From NCBI RefSeq assembly GCF_003363155.1, contig NZ_QRBE01000003.1:62001-126000 (forward strand): a stretch of 64,000 nucleotides of DNA, in the 5' to 3' direction. Shown in pieces: positions 7,911 through 15,857 of the stretch. Both the position numbers and the translations under genes were made by a program. Within the stretch, counting starts at the first letter, position 1, and each line of letters starts with the position of its first letter. This DNA comes from Dyella monticola. GTDB lineage: Bacteria > Pseudomonadota > Gammaproteobacteria > Xanthomonadales > Rhodanobacteraceae. The notes under the pieces were generated by a model that was not told the DNA's origin, searched no databases, and worked only from the letters and a program-made list of their open reading frames with translations.

Positions 7911-9051
7911 TGTGCTTGTCCTTTTGCGTGTAGGCGTCGAATATGGCCGCATCATCGGCTGCCTTGAGCTTTACGCGGCATAGGCTGATGTCATCAACAT
8001 GACCTTCCGGTACTACGGCTCCGGGAAATAGCCGATCGCCCCGTTTATTGATGACGATGGGCTCGCCCGTCGACGAAGAGACGATGCTGAAACCGAGGCG
8101 ATCCAGCGGCACACGGACTTCATCCAGCCTCGGCTCGATCAGTGTGATCGTCACCTTCTTGAGGTCGGGGAGGTTGTTCTTCATTCGAGCTTCAACCGCC
8201 TCGAAATTCCATCCGTCCAGATCCTTGATGGCATCGGCGGTGAGAATGGTCACGGCGACCTCTCCGGGACCACTTACCGTCACCCGCGGCTCCCGGTAAT
8301 GTTGTTCAAGCGTGGCTTGTATATTCAGTGCCAGGACGTCCATGGGCAATACATTCATGATGACCGCTCCGTAATTGGCTCTCAGTGCCAACTGCCGCAG
8401 GGCACCGAGTTGCTTCTGATCATCTACATAACCGTTATAGGTCGTGTAGCCGGTCACAGGATCGAGCCGATGCGATACGTTGGGATATGACTGTTGTATT
8501 TCTCGCATGCTTTCCTCGCGGTACTCGGTGGAAAGGTCGGGCTTGCTCAACATCAGCGCGACGACGGCCGTGCTGGCCGCCAGCGATCCCGCCAGCGGAA
8601 TGAGATACCGTGGCTTGCCGGCGTACGCCAGGCAGAGCAGGGCATAACGAAACCAATGCGCCCTGCGCAAAAAGCGCATCCGCGCTACGCGCTCCTGTTG
8701 AGCGGAGAGCGCTCCAATAGTCGGCGTGCCCAACGGATCCATGCTGGTGATAAGCACCACATCGCAGCGCACGGGGCCCAGGGAAAAGCGGCTTCCCACG
8801 GTGAGGTCGGCCTTCTGGCCGACCTTCAGCGGGTCATCGAATACGTAAATGCCCTCCACCTCGGCGATGAGTTCGCCGCAGCCCTGATCCGGCTGCCAGA
8901 AGAGGCGGGCGTGGAGTGGTTCAATGTGTTCGTCCAGCAAGAGTATGTCGCCGGTTTCATCGTGGCCGATCGACCACGTTGTCTTGCCCGCAAGTTGAAT
9001 GATTGCATCCGCGTGCATGCCGGACAGAATGCGTAAAGCGCACGTATTCAT
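7897..9051 (-). CDS. sctD: T3SS inner-membrane ring protein SctD
   Basis: YscD/PrgH family: outer part of the inner-membrane ring. The chosen ATG gives MNTCALRILSGMHADA, the start of an N-terminal FHA-like cytoplasmic domain (residues ~1-105). A single membrane helix follows (YLIPLAGSLAASTAVVALML, around residue 155-175). The rest is a periplasmic domain with ring-building-like segments, e.g. DVLALNIQATLEQHY and LDEVRVPLDRLGFSIVSS. A start at 9207 would overlap sctC and add a basic extension that does not fit the family. Two-domain layout and position after the secretin make the call solid. Confidence 0.88.
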   Translation of the reverse strand: MNTCALRILSGMHADAIIQLAGKTTWSIGHDETGDILLLDEHIEPLHARLFWQPDQGCGELIAEVEGIYVFDDPLKVGQKADLTVGSRFSLGPVRCDVVLITSMDPLGTPTIGALSAQQERVARMRFLRRAHWFRYALLCLAYAGKPRYLIPLAGSLAASTAVVALMLSKPDLSTEYREESMREIQQSYPNVSHRLDPVTGYTTYNGYVDDQKQLGALRQLALRANYGAVIMNVLPMDVLALNIQATLEQHYREPRVTVSGPGEVAVTILTADAIKDLDGWNFEAVEARMKNNLPDLKKVTITLIEPRLDEVRVPLDRLGFSIVSSSTGEPIVINKRGDRLFPGAVVPEGHVDDISLCRVKLKAADDAAIFDAYTQKDKHNGCQ

Positions 9052-9115
9052 GGGTTGCCCATCAATGGGGTTTTTATTCGCGTACTGAACGGTTGAGATG
9101 CCTGAAACCTTGCGG

Positions 9116-11131
9116 CTATGGTCTGGCCGCGTCAGAGGTCTTCTTCGAAGCACCGTTTCCAGGTTTGCGCTCGACGGTTGCCTTGACCTTTTTGCCAGGA
9201 TCGTCATTCGCCGGCGTTGAAGGCGCGGAATGTTCGTTCGGAATGGGTGGCAGCTGTTTCACCGGAAGTACCGCCGGCGGCGCTGTATCGATCTTTCGGG
9301 TCGGTGTGGCCCAGACATTCAAGAATTCCGTCGTGTCGATGCGCTTTGAATGCGGCGATGGCGATGGACGGACCTTGGAGGACGCATCGATGGACGGTGG
9401 TGACGCGGGCAACATGGCTCGCATCACCGGCGTGTCGTTGAGTTGATCACCCACAACCCTGGGCGTGATCAGGAACAGGCGTTCCACTTGCTGATGGGAA
9501 TTACGCGTGCGTCGGAAGAGCGCCCCGAGTCCTGGGACAGAGCTCAGCCCCGGCACACCGGACAGATTGTCGCCGACGTTCTCGTATTGGAAACCGCCCA
9601 CCAATAGACTTTGTCCGTCTTGCACGACCGCTTCCGTGGAGAGGTATTTATGGCTGGAACCGGGTACGCCTTCCACATTCGAATCGACGAAGCCGCCATC
9701 GTCCACTTCCAGGGTCAATTTGATCCGAGCGGGTTCATTGTCCACGGGGATGACCAGCGGTGTCGCTCGAAACGACAGGCCGGAATGGATGGGCGTGACA
9801 TTGGCGTACCGATCGCCGCTGGCCTTGATGTAATAGGTTTGTTCGTTACCCATGTACGCCTCGGTGTTGTCCAGCGTCATGATTTTCGGTCGTGACAACA
9901 CGCGCGCACGTCCATGGGTTTGAAGCGCGGTCAAACGGGTATTCAGCCGATCGAGCGATCCGCCGCCGATGGACTGAAAATTCAGACCCTGGCCGCCTGC
10001 GCCGAGTTCGGCATGGCCACCGCGAAGCGAAAGGTCGATGCCAAGATCGCGGACGTCTTCGCTGTCAATGTCGATGATAGTCACGTCGAGCTGCACGAGA
10101 CGCTGGGGCCGGTCGAGTTGCTCAATGAGTTGCGCGTAGATCGGCATCATCGCCGGCGTGTCGTAGATCACCACCGAGTTGGTACGCACGTCCGCTTGAA
10201 TGTGCACGGAGCGGTCAAGCTGTCCTTCGGCGGGATTACCCTGTGGCACGCTCCTCTGTTGCGCGGCAATGAAGGCCAACAGTGCTTGCGTGCGCAAGTC
10301 GTTGGTATCGCCTTCCTGCCCGGGCATCGGAGCCAGCGCATTGAGCGCGCTACCAGCGGCCAGCCCTTGAATAAGTTCCTTATTGTCGGGTGCAGGCGAC
10401 GGTGCGTAGGAGTCTTTGAGCAGATTGCGCAGCAGCGTCGCCACACCGGGGATCACGTAATTGCCGTCATTGCCACGCAGATAGCGTTTGCTGTCCTGCG
10501 CCTGTGCGTAGTGCAAAGGAAAAACGCGAATTTCCATGGAAGAAATCGCAGGCCCGGGCGAGGGCCTGGCCAGCGAACCGACCAGCGACATGCTGCGTTG
10601 GTTGAGCGCCAACGACGCGCGATTGCGCTCGCTCTCCAACGCCTTGACCACCAGCTCGACATAACGGCTCGGCCCCGTGACCAGCACGCTTCCGCCGGAG
10701 TTGCGCACGCTGAAGCGCGGTTCGATCAAGCCAAGGTCAGCCAGCGCATGCAGTGCTTGAGTGCCTGTCAATGGCGCAATGGAAACGACTTCGGACATGT
10801 TGTCCGCACTTGAGGCGATATACATCGTCGAGCCATCGAAGTACCAGGTAAAGCCGTAGGCCGCTTCCAGATCGGAAAAAACTGCGCGGGCAGGCTTCTG
10901 GAACTGCCCATTCACAGTGCCGCGTACGTCGGGTTTGACAATGACGGGGAAGGCCTGCGTGGCGAGGATATCCTTGAGCACCTGCGTCAGCGGCTTGTCT
11001 TTCGCCGTATACACCACCATGCCGTCCCGCCAGGGAACATCCGCCGCATGGGTGATAACGGGAAGGGAAAGCAATAGGCTTGCTGCGCCGCCAAGCATCC
11101 ATTGTTTGCATCGGTCCAGAGGCGTTCTCAT
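9116..11131 (-). CDS. sctC: T3SS outer-membrane secretin SctC
   Basis: YscC/HrcC secretin forming the outer-membrane channel. Residues 1-29 are a Sec signal peptide ending in THAAD. N0/N1-type periplasmic domains follow (KPLTQVLKDILATQ, then GTQALHALADLGLIEP). The C-terminal secretin domain shows VQLDVTIIDIDSEDVRDLGI, LSRPKIMTLDNTEAYMGNEQ, VQDGQSLLVGGFQYENVG and VPGLSSVPGLGALFR, all diagnostic. A Pro/Ser/Lys-rich tail of about 80 residues follows the secretin core and may replace a pilotin-binding S-domain. It is the first structural gene of the operon; about 240 bases separate it from the effector candidate upstream. Confidence 0.95.
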   Translation of the reverse strand: MRTPLDRCKQWMLGGAASLLLSLPVITHAADVPWRDGMVVYTAKDKPLTQVLKDILATQAFPVIVKPDVRGTVNGQFQKPARAVFSDLEAAYGFTWYFDGSTMYIASSADNMSEVVSIAPLTGTQALHALADLGLIEPRFSVRNSGGSVLVTGPSRYVELVVKALESERNRASLALNQRSMSLVGSLARPSPGPAISSMEIRVFPLHYAQAQDSKRYLRGNDGNYVIPGVATLLRNLLKDSYAPSPAPDNKELIQGLAAGSALNALAPMPGQEGDTNDLRTQALLAFIAAQQRSVPQGNPAEGQLDRSVHIQADVRTNSVVIYDTPAMMPIYAQLIEQLDRPQRLVQLDVTIIDIDSEDVRDLGIDLSLRGGHAELGAGGQGLNFQSIGGGSLDRLNTRLTALQTHGRARVLSRPKIMTLDNTEAYMGNEQTYYIKASGDRYANVTPIHSGLSFRATPLVIPVDNEPARIKLTLEVDDGGFVDSNVEGVPGSSHKYLSTEAVVQDGQSLLVGGFQYENVGDNLSGVPGLSSVPGLGALFRRTRNSHQQVERLFLITPRVVGDQLNDTPVMRAMLPASPPSIDASSKVRPSPSPHSKRIDTTEFLNVWATPTRKIDTAPPAVLPVKQLPPIPNEHSAPSTPANDDPGKKVKATVERKPGNGASKKTSDAARP

Positions 11132-11368
11132 AGATTTTCCATAATCATTGCATTGTAGTTAGGGGTTAAAGACTGTTTGTTGAGCACCAATGAGACGTCT
11201 GGAAAATGCCAACGTAGCGTTCCATCCATCGATGATAGAGATGCGCTTTCTCGCATCGGCATTAAATATGTAGTGAAGTGTCACCGCCGACGCGTGTATA
11301 CGGACCTGGCATGGGGCAGGCCGCAACCGCCCCTTCCATTGATCAGTCTTGAAATATCAACTCGCTAA
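11132..11368 (-). promoter_or_regulatory. Leader region upstream of sctC
   Basis: A gap of 237 bases between the effector candidate and the secretin gene is more AT-rich than the genes. It is the only substantial gap between the two candidate effector genes and the apparatus, so a main T3SS promoter probably lies here. On the minus strand an AT-rich ATATTTAAT lies about 120 bases before the sctC start, and GGAAAATCT just before the ATG serves as a ribosome-binding site. I could not find a convincing PIP-box (TTCGB-N15-TTCGB) or hrp-box. Confidence 0.35.
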
Positions 11369-12466
11369 TCAACGAGCTCCTTGGTACCTCGCGAGAACTG
11401 AGTGACCATTCGACGAGTTATCAATCAAGAAATTATTGCCTTCGCTATTTGGAAGGTTGCTCGCAAAATAGGGATCGGACGAAGCAACATACAGGTACGC
11501 ATAGTCCGGATTTCGACGCTCCATCACGCCCCAGTCCGAATCTCTTGGTACTGTAAACGTAGCGTATCTGTTGACTACATTGATATGCGTTATACCGTCC
11601 GCCTTCTTCACTTCGTTGTAAGTGATGACCTCACTCCGGGTCTTGTAGTTTTCCGGATCGATATTACTGAGGTGGGTGCTGTCATCGGGCCTCAGGTAGA
11701 AATATTGCAAACACTTGTCTGATTTGCCTGCGTCATCAGTTTCTTTATTGAACGATTTGAACTGATAGCTGAGATAGTCGTTATCGTCGGCATTTTTCCC
11801 TCCGTGAATATAAATTCCAGTGGGGTCTGGTTTCCTCTTGATTCCAAAAATGAATGGGTCTCCTATAAAACCACGGAAATAATCGCCTATCTGGGTAAAC
11901 TGATCTGGAAATGCTTTCCTCAAGGCACGCAGCGCCTCAGTGTTTTCTCTTGTTGGACCTGGGCCGGAGTCACCAACTTTTTCGGGCCCGATTGGCGCCG
12001 CCGGCTGCTCAGTCACTCCGGGGTCGTTGTGTCCGGGGAAGGGCTTACCCGGCTTGGCGTACTGTGGGGTTCCCGGTGGAAAGCCGGCATAAATATTGTA
12101 ATTGTTCTGAAGCGTTCCACCGTACCACCACCCGCTCCTGGGATCGTCAGGTGGAAGACCCTTGGAAACACCTGCGCCGTTTGGACGTCTATAAACATTG
12201 TTGTGGTAAACGACTTCGCTGCTTGGCTGATAGGTCATAGCCTTGCGCCATTCCTTAGGGGCAATCGTATGTAACCATGATTGGTAATCCACCTTTCCGC
12301 TCTGGGGCCTGCTGGAGGCATGATCGGTGTTGGGTGATATAGGTGGATTTATGCAGTTGTTAGGGTCGTTGTTTGCTGTCGGGTTTGATGCGTCAGTGGC
12401 GGAGGGCGAGCTACGTAAGTCGTCCATGGGAGAGGGGGCTGAAGTGGGTAATTTGTCGATTTCCAT
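11369..12466 (-). CDS. Candidate T3SS effector with CBM5/12-like module
   Basis: A 365-residue protein without a signal peptide, encoded immediately upstream of the T3SS. The first ~58 residues are rich in Ser, Pro, Asn and Asp (typical of T3SS export signals). Residues ~60-117 read VDYQSWLHTIAPKEW followed by the W/Y/G pattern of a ChtBD3 (CBM5/12) fold: AMTY..., VVYHNNVYR, LPPDDPRSGWWYG. The same block occurs in the collagen-like protein at 19454. The C-terminal ~200 residues match nothing I recognise. An ATG 27 bases upstream, overlapping the previous gene, is an alternative start. Effector function is inferred. Confidence 0.6.
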   Translation of the reverse strand: MEIDKLPTSAPSPMDDLRSSPSATDASNPTANNDPNNCINPPISPNTDHASSRPQSGKVDYQSWLHTIAPKEWRKAMTYQPSSEVVYHNNVYRRPNGAGVSKGLPPDDPRSGWWYGGTLQNNYNIYAGFPPGTPQYAKPGKPFPGHNDPGVTEQPAAPIGPEKVGDSGPGPTRENTEALRALRKAFPDQFTQIGDYFRGFIGDPFIFGIKRKPDPTGIYIHGGKNADDNDYLSYQFKSFNKETDDAGKSDKCLQYFYLRPDDSTHLSNIDPENYKTRSEVITYNEVKKADGITHINVVNRYATFTVPRDSDWGVMERRNPDYAYLYVASSDPYFASNLPNSEGNNFLIDNSSNGHSVLARYQGAR

Positions 12467-12471
12467 AAGGG

Positions 12472-13962
12472 CTAATTGCTTATTGCATTGCATTGATTGA
12501 CCGGATCGATGGGCTTATCGTCTTGATTGGGGTTTCGGTTGGCCGAAAGAGTTGATCGGGCGTTGATCACTCCGAACATATTTCGCCGGGGGAAAGATTC
12601 ATTGGCGTGCTCAAGATCGCGCATGAGCGCATAGCCGGGTATTGCCAGGCTTGGTTTAAGCAAAGCCAGGGGCGTCAAGGCCATGCCGAACTCGGCCACG
12701 GCTGAGCTAAGGTCGAATAGGCGCGGCTGATTCATGTCGTGATCAAAAACGATATGAAGCAACGCATCGGAGTAGCTGCGGTTTTTCTGTCGTGCCGTGA
12801 CGGTTTGAAACGTGTCGATCTGTGGCGCTGTGCCTAGGATCTGTTGTGGGTCCAAGTCGTTGCCGTGGTGTTCGCTCTCCCATGTTTCCAGCCATGCAGA
12901 GCACTGCGGCCATGCACCAAGCCTTTGCAGCGTTTCATCGAGTCCAACGTGCGGCCCGCTATAAGGGCGGTCTGCGAGTCTGAAGTGAGTGGACAATACT
13001 TCCCGTTTTAAGGCATCGCGTGCTTGCTCCGCGAACCAGCGTTTCATGCCCGGCAGGCTTTCGAATTCGTGCAGCGGCGATGAATGGCCAGGAATGTAAA
13101 GTAAGGTTTTCTGATCGGTGTGGTCGGTGACGTAGACCAAGTCGGTGGCGTGATACTGCCCGATATCAAGGATGCCGCTTTCCAGCCATGGGTCCACGGC
13201 CTCGACAGTGCGTAGATCTTCAGGCGTAAGCGCGAGCCACGGCTTGCCGGTCACGACACCAAAAGCGCGAAAAGCCAGTTGTAGGCCTTCATCGGTGAGG
13301 CTTCGCTCACCATGCTGCAGTGTGGCAGCCTTCAAAAAGGCGATCTTCGCCAGCAATCCATAGTGTTCTTCATGCGCCTTCCAGAATTTGTCGAGCTGCG
13401 CGAGATAGAGCACGGTGAAATCGGTTCGGACTGCGATGTCTCGGAGTTGAAGGGGCGAGATGTCCAGTTGAAGGATAGAGCCAGAGGAAGGTGACAGCGG
13501 TGCGCATCTGATGTGCCAATGGTCTCCCTCGTCGAGGGAGACGCTTGTACGAATCGCGTCGGCGCTCGGTGTTTCATGGTCTTGTTGCTCCCGCAACAGC
13601 GCTTCAGTCAGAGAGATCCCGCTCTGCGTGCCCGCTTGTGAGTGCTGGTTCTGCTCTTTCGTGTTGCGATCGACGCGCGGAAGGTATGTCTGATCCGGAT
13701 CGACGTCGAGATCGAAGCGGCGCTTCAACTCGAGACGGATCATCGTCGCCGCTTGCTGGCGGGGCTCGTGCATGCCGGATGTGTACTTATCCGCATGGAT
13801 ATCGAGCGCGGAGCGCGCAAGCGAAATCGATGGTGCGCTCGAAGTTGTTTCAACGCCGGCAGCGTCGTTCGAGGCCGAACGCGTAGCGTTCGAAGAGGAA
13901 GGAGCGAGCGGCTGCGCACTGGCCGGTGATGGCGTCGCCATAGTGGTGCGGAAGGCTGGCAT
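12472..13962 (-). CDS. Candidate T3SS effector, possibly DUF6543/dermonecrotic-toxin-like N-terminal domain
   Basis: A 496-residue protein with no signal peptide; the first ~50 residues are Ser/Ala/Pro/Thr rich. Then follow a basic helical region (MIRLELKRRFDLDVDPDQTY), which resembles the start of the long DUF6543 toxins of Pseudomonas, and DALLHIVFDHDMNQPRLFDL and FGMALTPLALLKPSLAIPGY. Full DUF6543 toxins are usually much longer, so this may be a short variant. AGGGG lies seven bases before the ATG. Its 3' end abuts or overlaps the next candidate effector. The family call is tentative; association with the T3SS by location is clear. Confidence 0.55.
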   Translation of the reverse strand: MPAFRTTMATPSPASAQPLAPSSSNATRSASNDAAGVETTSSAPSISLARSALDIHADKYTSGMHEPRQQAATMIRLELKRRFDLDVDPDQTYLPRVDRNTKEQNQHSQAGTQSGISLTEALLREQQDHETPSADAIRTSVSLDEGDHWHIRCAPLSPSSGSILQLDISPLQLRDIAVRTDFTVLYLAQLDKFWKAHEEHYGLLAKIAFLKAATLQHGERSLTDEGLQLAFRAFGVVTGKPWLALTPEDLRTVEAVDPWLESGILDIGQYHATDLVYVTDHTDQKTLLYIPGHSSPLHEFESLPGMKRWFAEQARDALKREVLSTHFRLADRPYSGPHVGLDETLQRLGAWPQCSAWLETWESEHHGNDLDPQQILGTAPQIDTFQTVTARQKNRSYSDALLHIVFDHDMNQPRLFDLSSAVAEFGMALTPLALLKPSLAIPGYALMRDLEHANESFPRRNMFGVINARSTLSANRNPNQDDKPIDPVNQCNAISN

Positions 13963-14399
13963 GGGAGACCCCTGGATGAAAAGTGGGGCCGATGATGCCG
14001 GCCGGTGGGTGATCGGCGGTGGTAACTATGTATTGGAGGCGATGAACGCCTGTGCGTGGATTTGCGCATACATATGTAACACCTAAGTCTGCTGTGGGAA
14101 GCGCATCATTCCCCGTCGATGCCTATCCGGGCATCGATTCATGGAAGTCGGACAGGGATGTCACCGGAGCGGGGAAGAAGGTGTCCGTGTCTCACAAGGC
14201 CGGTACATATCGACGTGCACTTGCCCGTATCGAACCCGAATCCCACTGGATCGGGTGTTCGGTTTATGCACGGAAAGAAGGCATTGCATAACGTACGTAG
14301 TCAGGCGTGAATGCGAATGCTTTTGCCGACTCCAATGGCATCGGCATTTTAAAACAGTCCATATACAGATGGACGCCTATATCAAGACAAGGAAACGAA
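13963..14399. promoter_or_regulatory. Divergent intergenic region between effectors and fimbrial operon
   Basis: 437 bases without a convincing gene separate minus-strand effector genes from the plus-strand fimbrial operon. It must hold promoters for both directions. Short frames in it have no ribosome-binding site or recognisable content. I see no clear consensus promoter, no terminator and no long repeat; GGAAACGAA precedes the fimbrial ATG at the right end. Confidence 0.4.
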
Positions 14400-14972
14400 A
14401 TGAAGCACATCACGTATCTACCCGCCGTGGCGCTCGCCGCGAGCATGGTTGCCGGTTCAGTCAGCGCGACAACCATTGGAGGCGGCGCGATTACTTTCAT
14501 CGGTACGATCACCGATAACACCTGCTCGGTGGAGGGTGGCGCCGGTACAGGAGGCGGTCTGGATGACTTCGCCGTGACATTGGATCCGGTCAAGGCATTT
14601 AACCTGGACCAGGCCGGTAAAGTCGCCGCGACCAAGGAATTCAAGGTGGTCGTGGGCGCCCCGGGCCAAGGCACCTGCCAAAACGGCAAAGTGGCGTCCA
14701 TGTATTTCCTGAACGAATCGCCGGATGTGGTGGCGGAGACTGGCAATCTTGCCAACAAGCTTCCTGAGGACGAGGAAACCAACGTGCAGGTTCAGTTGCT
14801 GGATGACAAGCGCCAGGTGATCAACCTCACCAGTGCCAGGGCGGGTTTGCAAAACGTCACCATCGCCAATAACACGGCCGAAATGACCTATTACGCCCAG
14901 TATTACGCCACCGGTCCGGCGACCTCGGGCCTGCTCGAAACCGCTGTGCTCTACGCGGTCGACTACAACTGA
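14400..14972 (+). CDS. Type 1-like fimbrial major subunit
   Basis: A 190-residue exported pilin of the chaperone-usher class. Signal peptide MKHITYLPAVALAASMVAGS ends near VSA; the mature part starts TTIGGGAITFIGTITDNTCS, containing the donor-strand beta strand and the first conserved Cys. The second Cys is in GQGTCQNGK. The C-terminus ends with the alternating-aromatic pattern AVLYAVDYN recognised by chaperones, with a penultimate aromatic residue. The ATG has an AGGAAACG ribosome-binding site; the earlier in-frame ATG at 14307 would bury the signal peptide. First gene of a three-gene fimbrial operon. Confidence 0.9.
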   Translation: MKHITYLPAVALAASMVAGSVSATTIGGGAITFIGTITDNTCSVEGGAGTGGGLDDFAVTLDPVKAFNLDQAGKVAATKEFKVVVGAPGQGTCQNGKVASMYFLNESPDVVAETGNLANKLPEDEETNVQVQLLDDKRQVINLTSARAGLQNVTIANNTAEMTYYAQYYATGPATSGLLETAVLYAVDYN

Positions 14973-15037
14973 CGTTCCAGCGATGTCATCGTCGGCAGCG
15001 CGTGATGCTGCCGACGCTTCCCCCTTTGAGGTGTCTT

Positions 15038-15784
15038 ATGAAGAACATATGGCGCGATGCCATGGGCGTTCTGCTCGTGCTTGCCTTCGCGTGGGCGAGG
15101 CCGAGTGCGGCAGGTGTTGTCATCGATGGAACGCGCGTGATTTATCACGCCCAGGATAAGGAGGCCACGATAAAGCTCACCAATGCCGGGAAGCGTCCAA
15201 TACTCGTGCAGACGTGGATGAACCAAGTCAATGACACGTCATCGCCAGGCGCGTCTAAAGTTCCTTTCACCCTTACGCCACCGATATTCCGCCTGGAACC
15301 GGGAAAAGGGCAGGCCATTCGTGCGCAATACACGCGCGAACCGTTACCGACCGACAAAGAGACGTTGTTCTGGTTGAACGTTCTTGAAGTGCCGCCCAAG
15401 ATGAAGGCGGATGATCGCAGCGTTCTGCAATTCTCCGTTCGCACACGCATCAAATTTATTTTTCGGCCTTCCAACTTACCCGGGAGTCCAGGCTCGGCCT
15501 TCGAGCAGTTGAGCTGGACGCTGGCGGCGACCGAGGACGGTCGTGGAGTGGTGCTCAAGGCAAGCAATCCAACGCGGTACTACGTCAACTTTGCTCAGGT
15601 CGGTATCAAGGCAGGAAATCGCAGCTATATGCATCCAGGGGGTGGCATGGTCGCCCCGGGAGCGACGGAAGCCTTTGCCATACCCGATTTCGATGCCCGA
15701 TCAGTCGATGGCGTGAAGGCGACATTCGAAACGATCAGTGATCTTGGCGCTATCGGCAAGCACGAAAAGCCGATCAATCCGTAA
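15038..15784 (+). CDS. Periplasmic fimbrial chaperone
   Basis: PapD/FimC family, which caps and folds pilin subunits by donor-strand complementation and hands them to the usher. A signal peptide (residues 1-25, ending ARPSAAG) precedes the N-terminal Ig-like domain with GTRVIYHAQDKEATIKLTNA. The hallmark ETLFWLNVLEVPPK and the basic IRAQYTREPLP nearby are present, plus TRIKFIFRP at the domain boundary. The C-terminal domain contains VVLKASNPTRYYVNF, a normal chaperone motif. GAGGTGTCTT precedes the ATG. It lies 65 bases after the pilin gene and 73 bases before the usher. Confidence 0.94.
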   Translation: MKNIWRDAMGVLLVLAFAWARPSAAGVVIDGTRVIYHAQDKEATIKLTNAGKRPILVQTWMNQVNDTSSPGASKVPFTLTPPIFRLEPGKGQAIRAQYTREPLPTDKETLFWLNVLEVPPKMKADDRSVLQFSVRTRIKFIFRPSNLPGSPGSAFEQLSWTLAATEDGRGVVLKASNPTRYYVNFAQVGIKAGNRSYMHPGGGMVAPGATEAFAIPDFDARSVDGVKATFETISDLGAIGKHEKPINP

Positions 15785-15857
15785 ATCCATTTTTACTATT
15801 TTTTACTCGTCACGCGCGCCGATGACGCACGCGGATGGGTGCACAGGAGAGGTACGC

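Noticed and set aside
1-11131. Flagellar export genes as an alternative for the sct genes
   Set aside because: The cluster includes a secretin, a lipoprotein SctJ with lipobox and an SctD ring protein, which flagellar systems lack, and has no flagellar structural genes.
11132-14399. PIP-box or hrp-box promoters for the T3SS genes and effectors
   Set aside because: I looked for TTCGB-N15-TTCGB and GGAACC-N15/16-CCACNNA near the gene starts and found no convincing match by eye.
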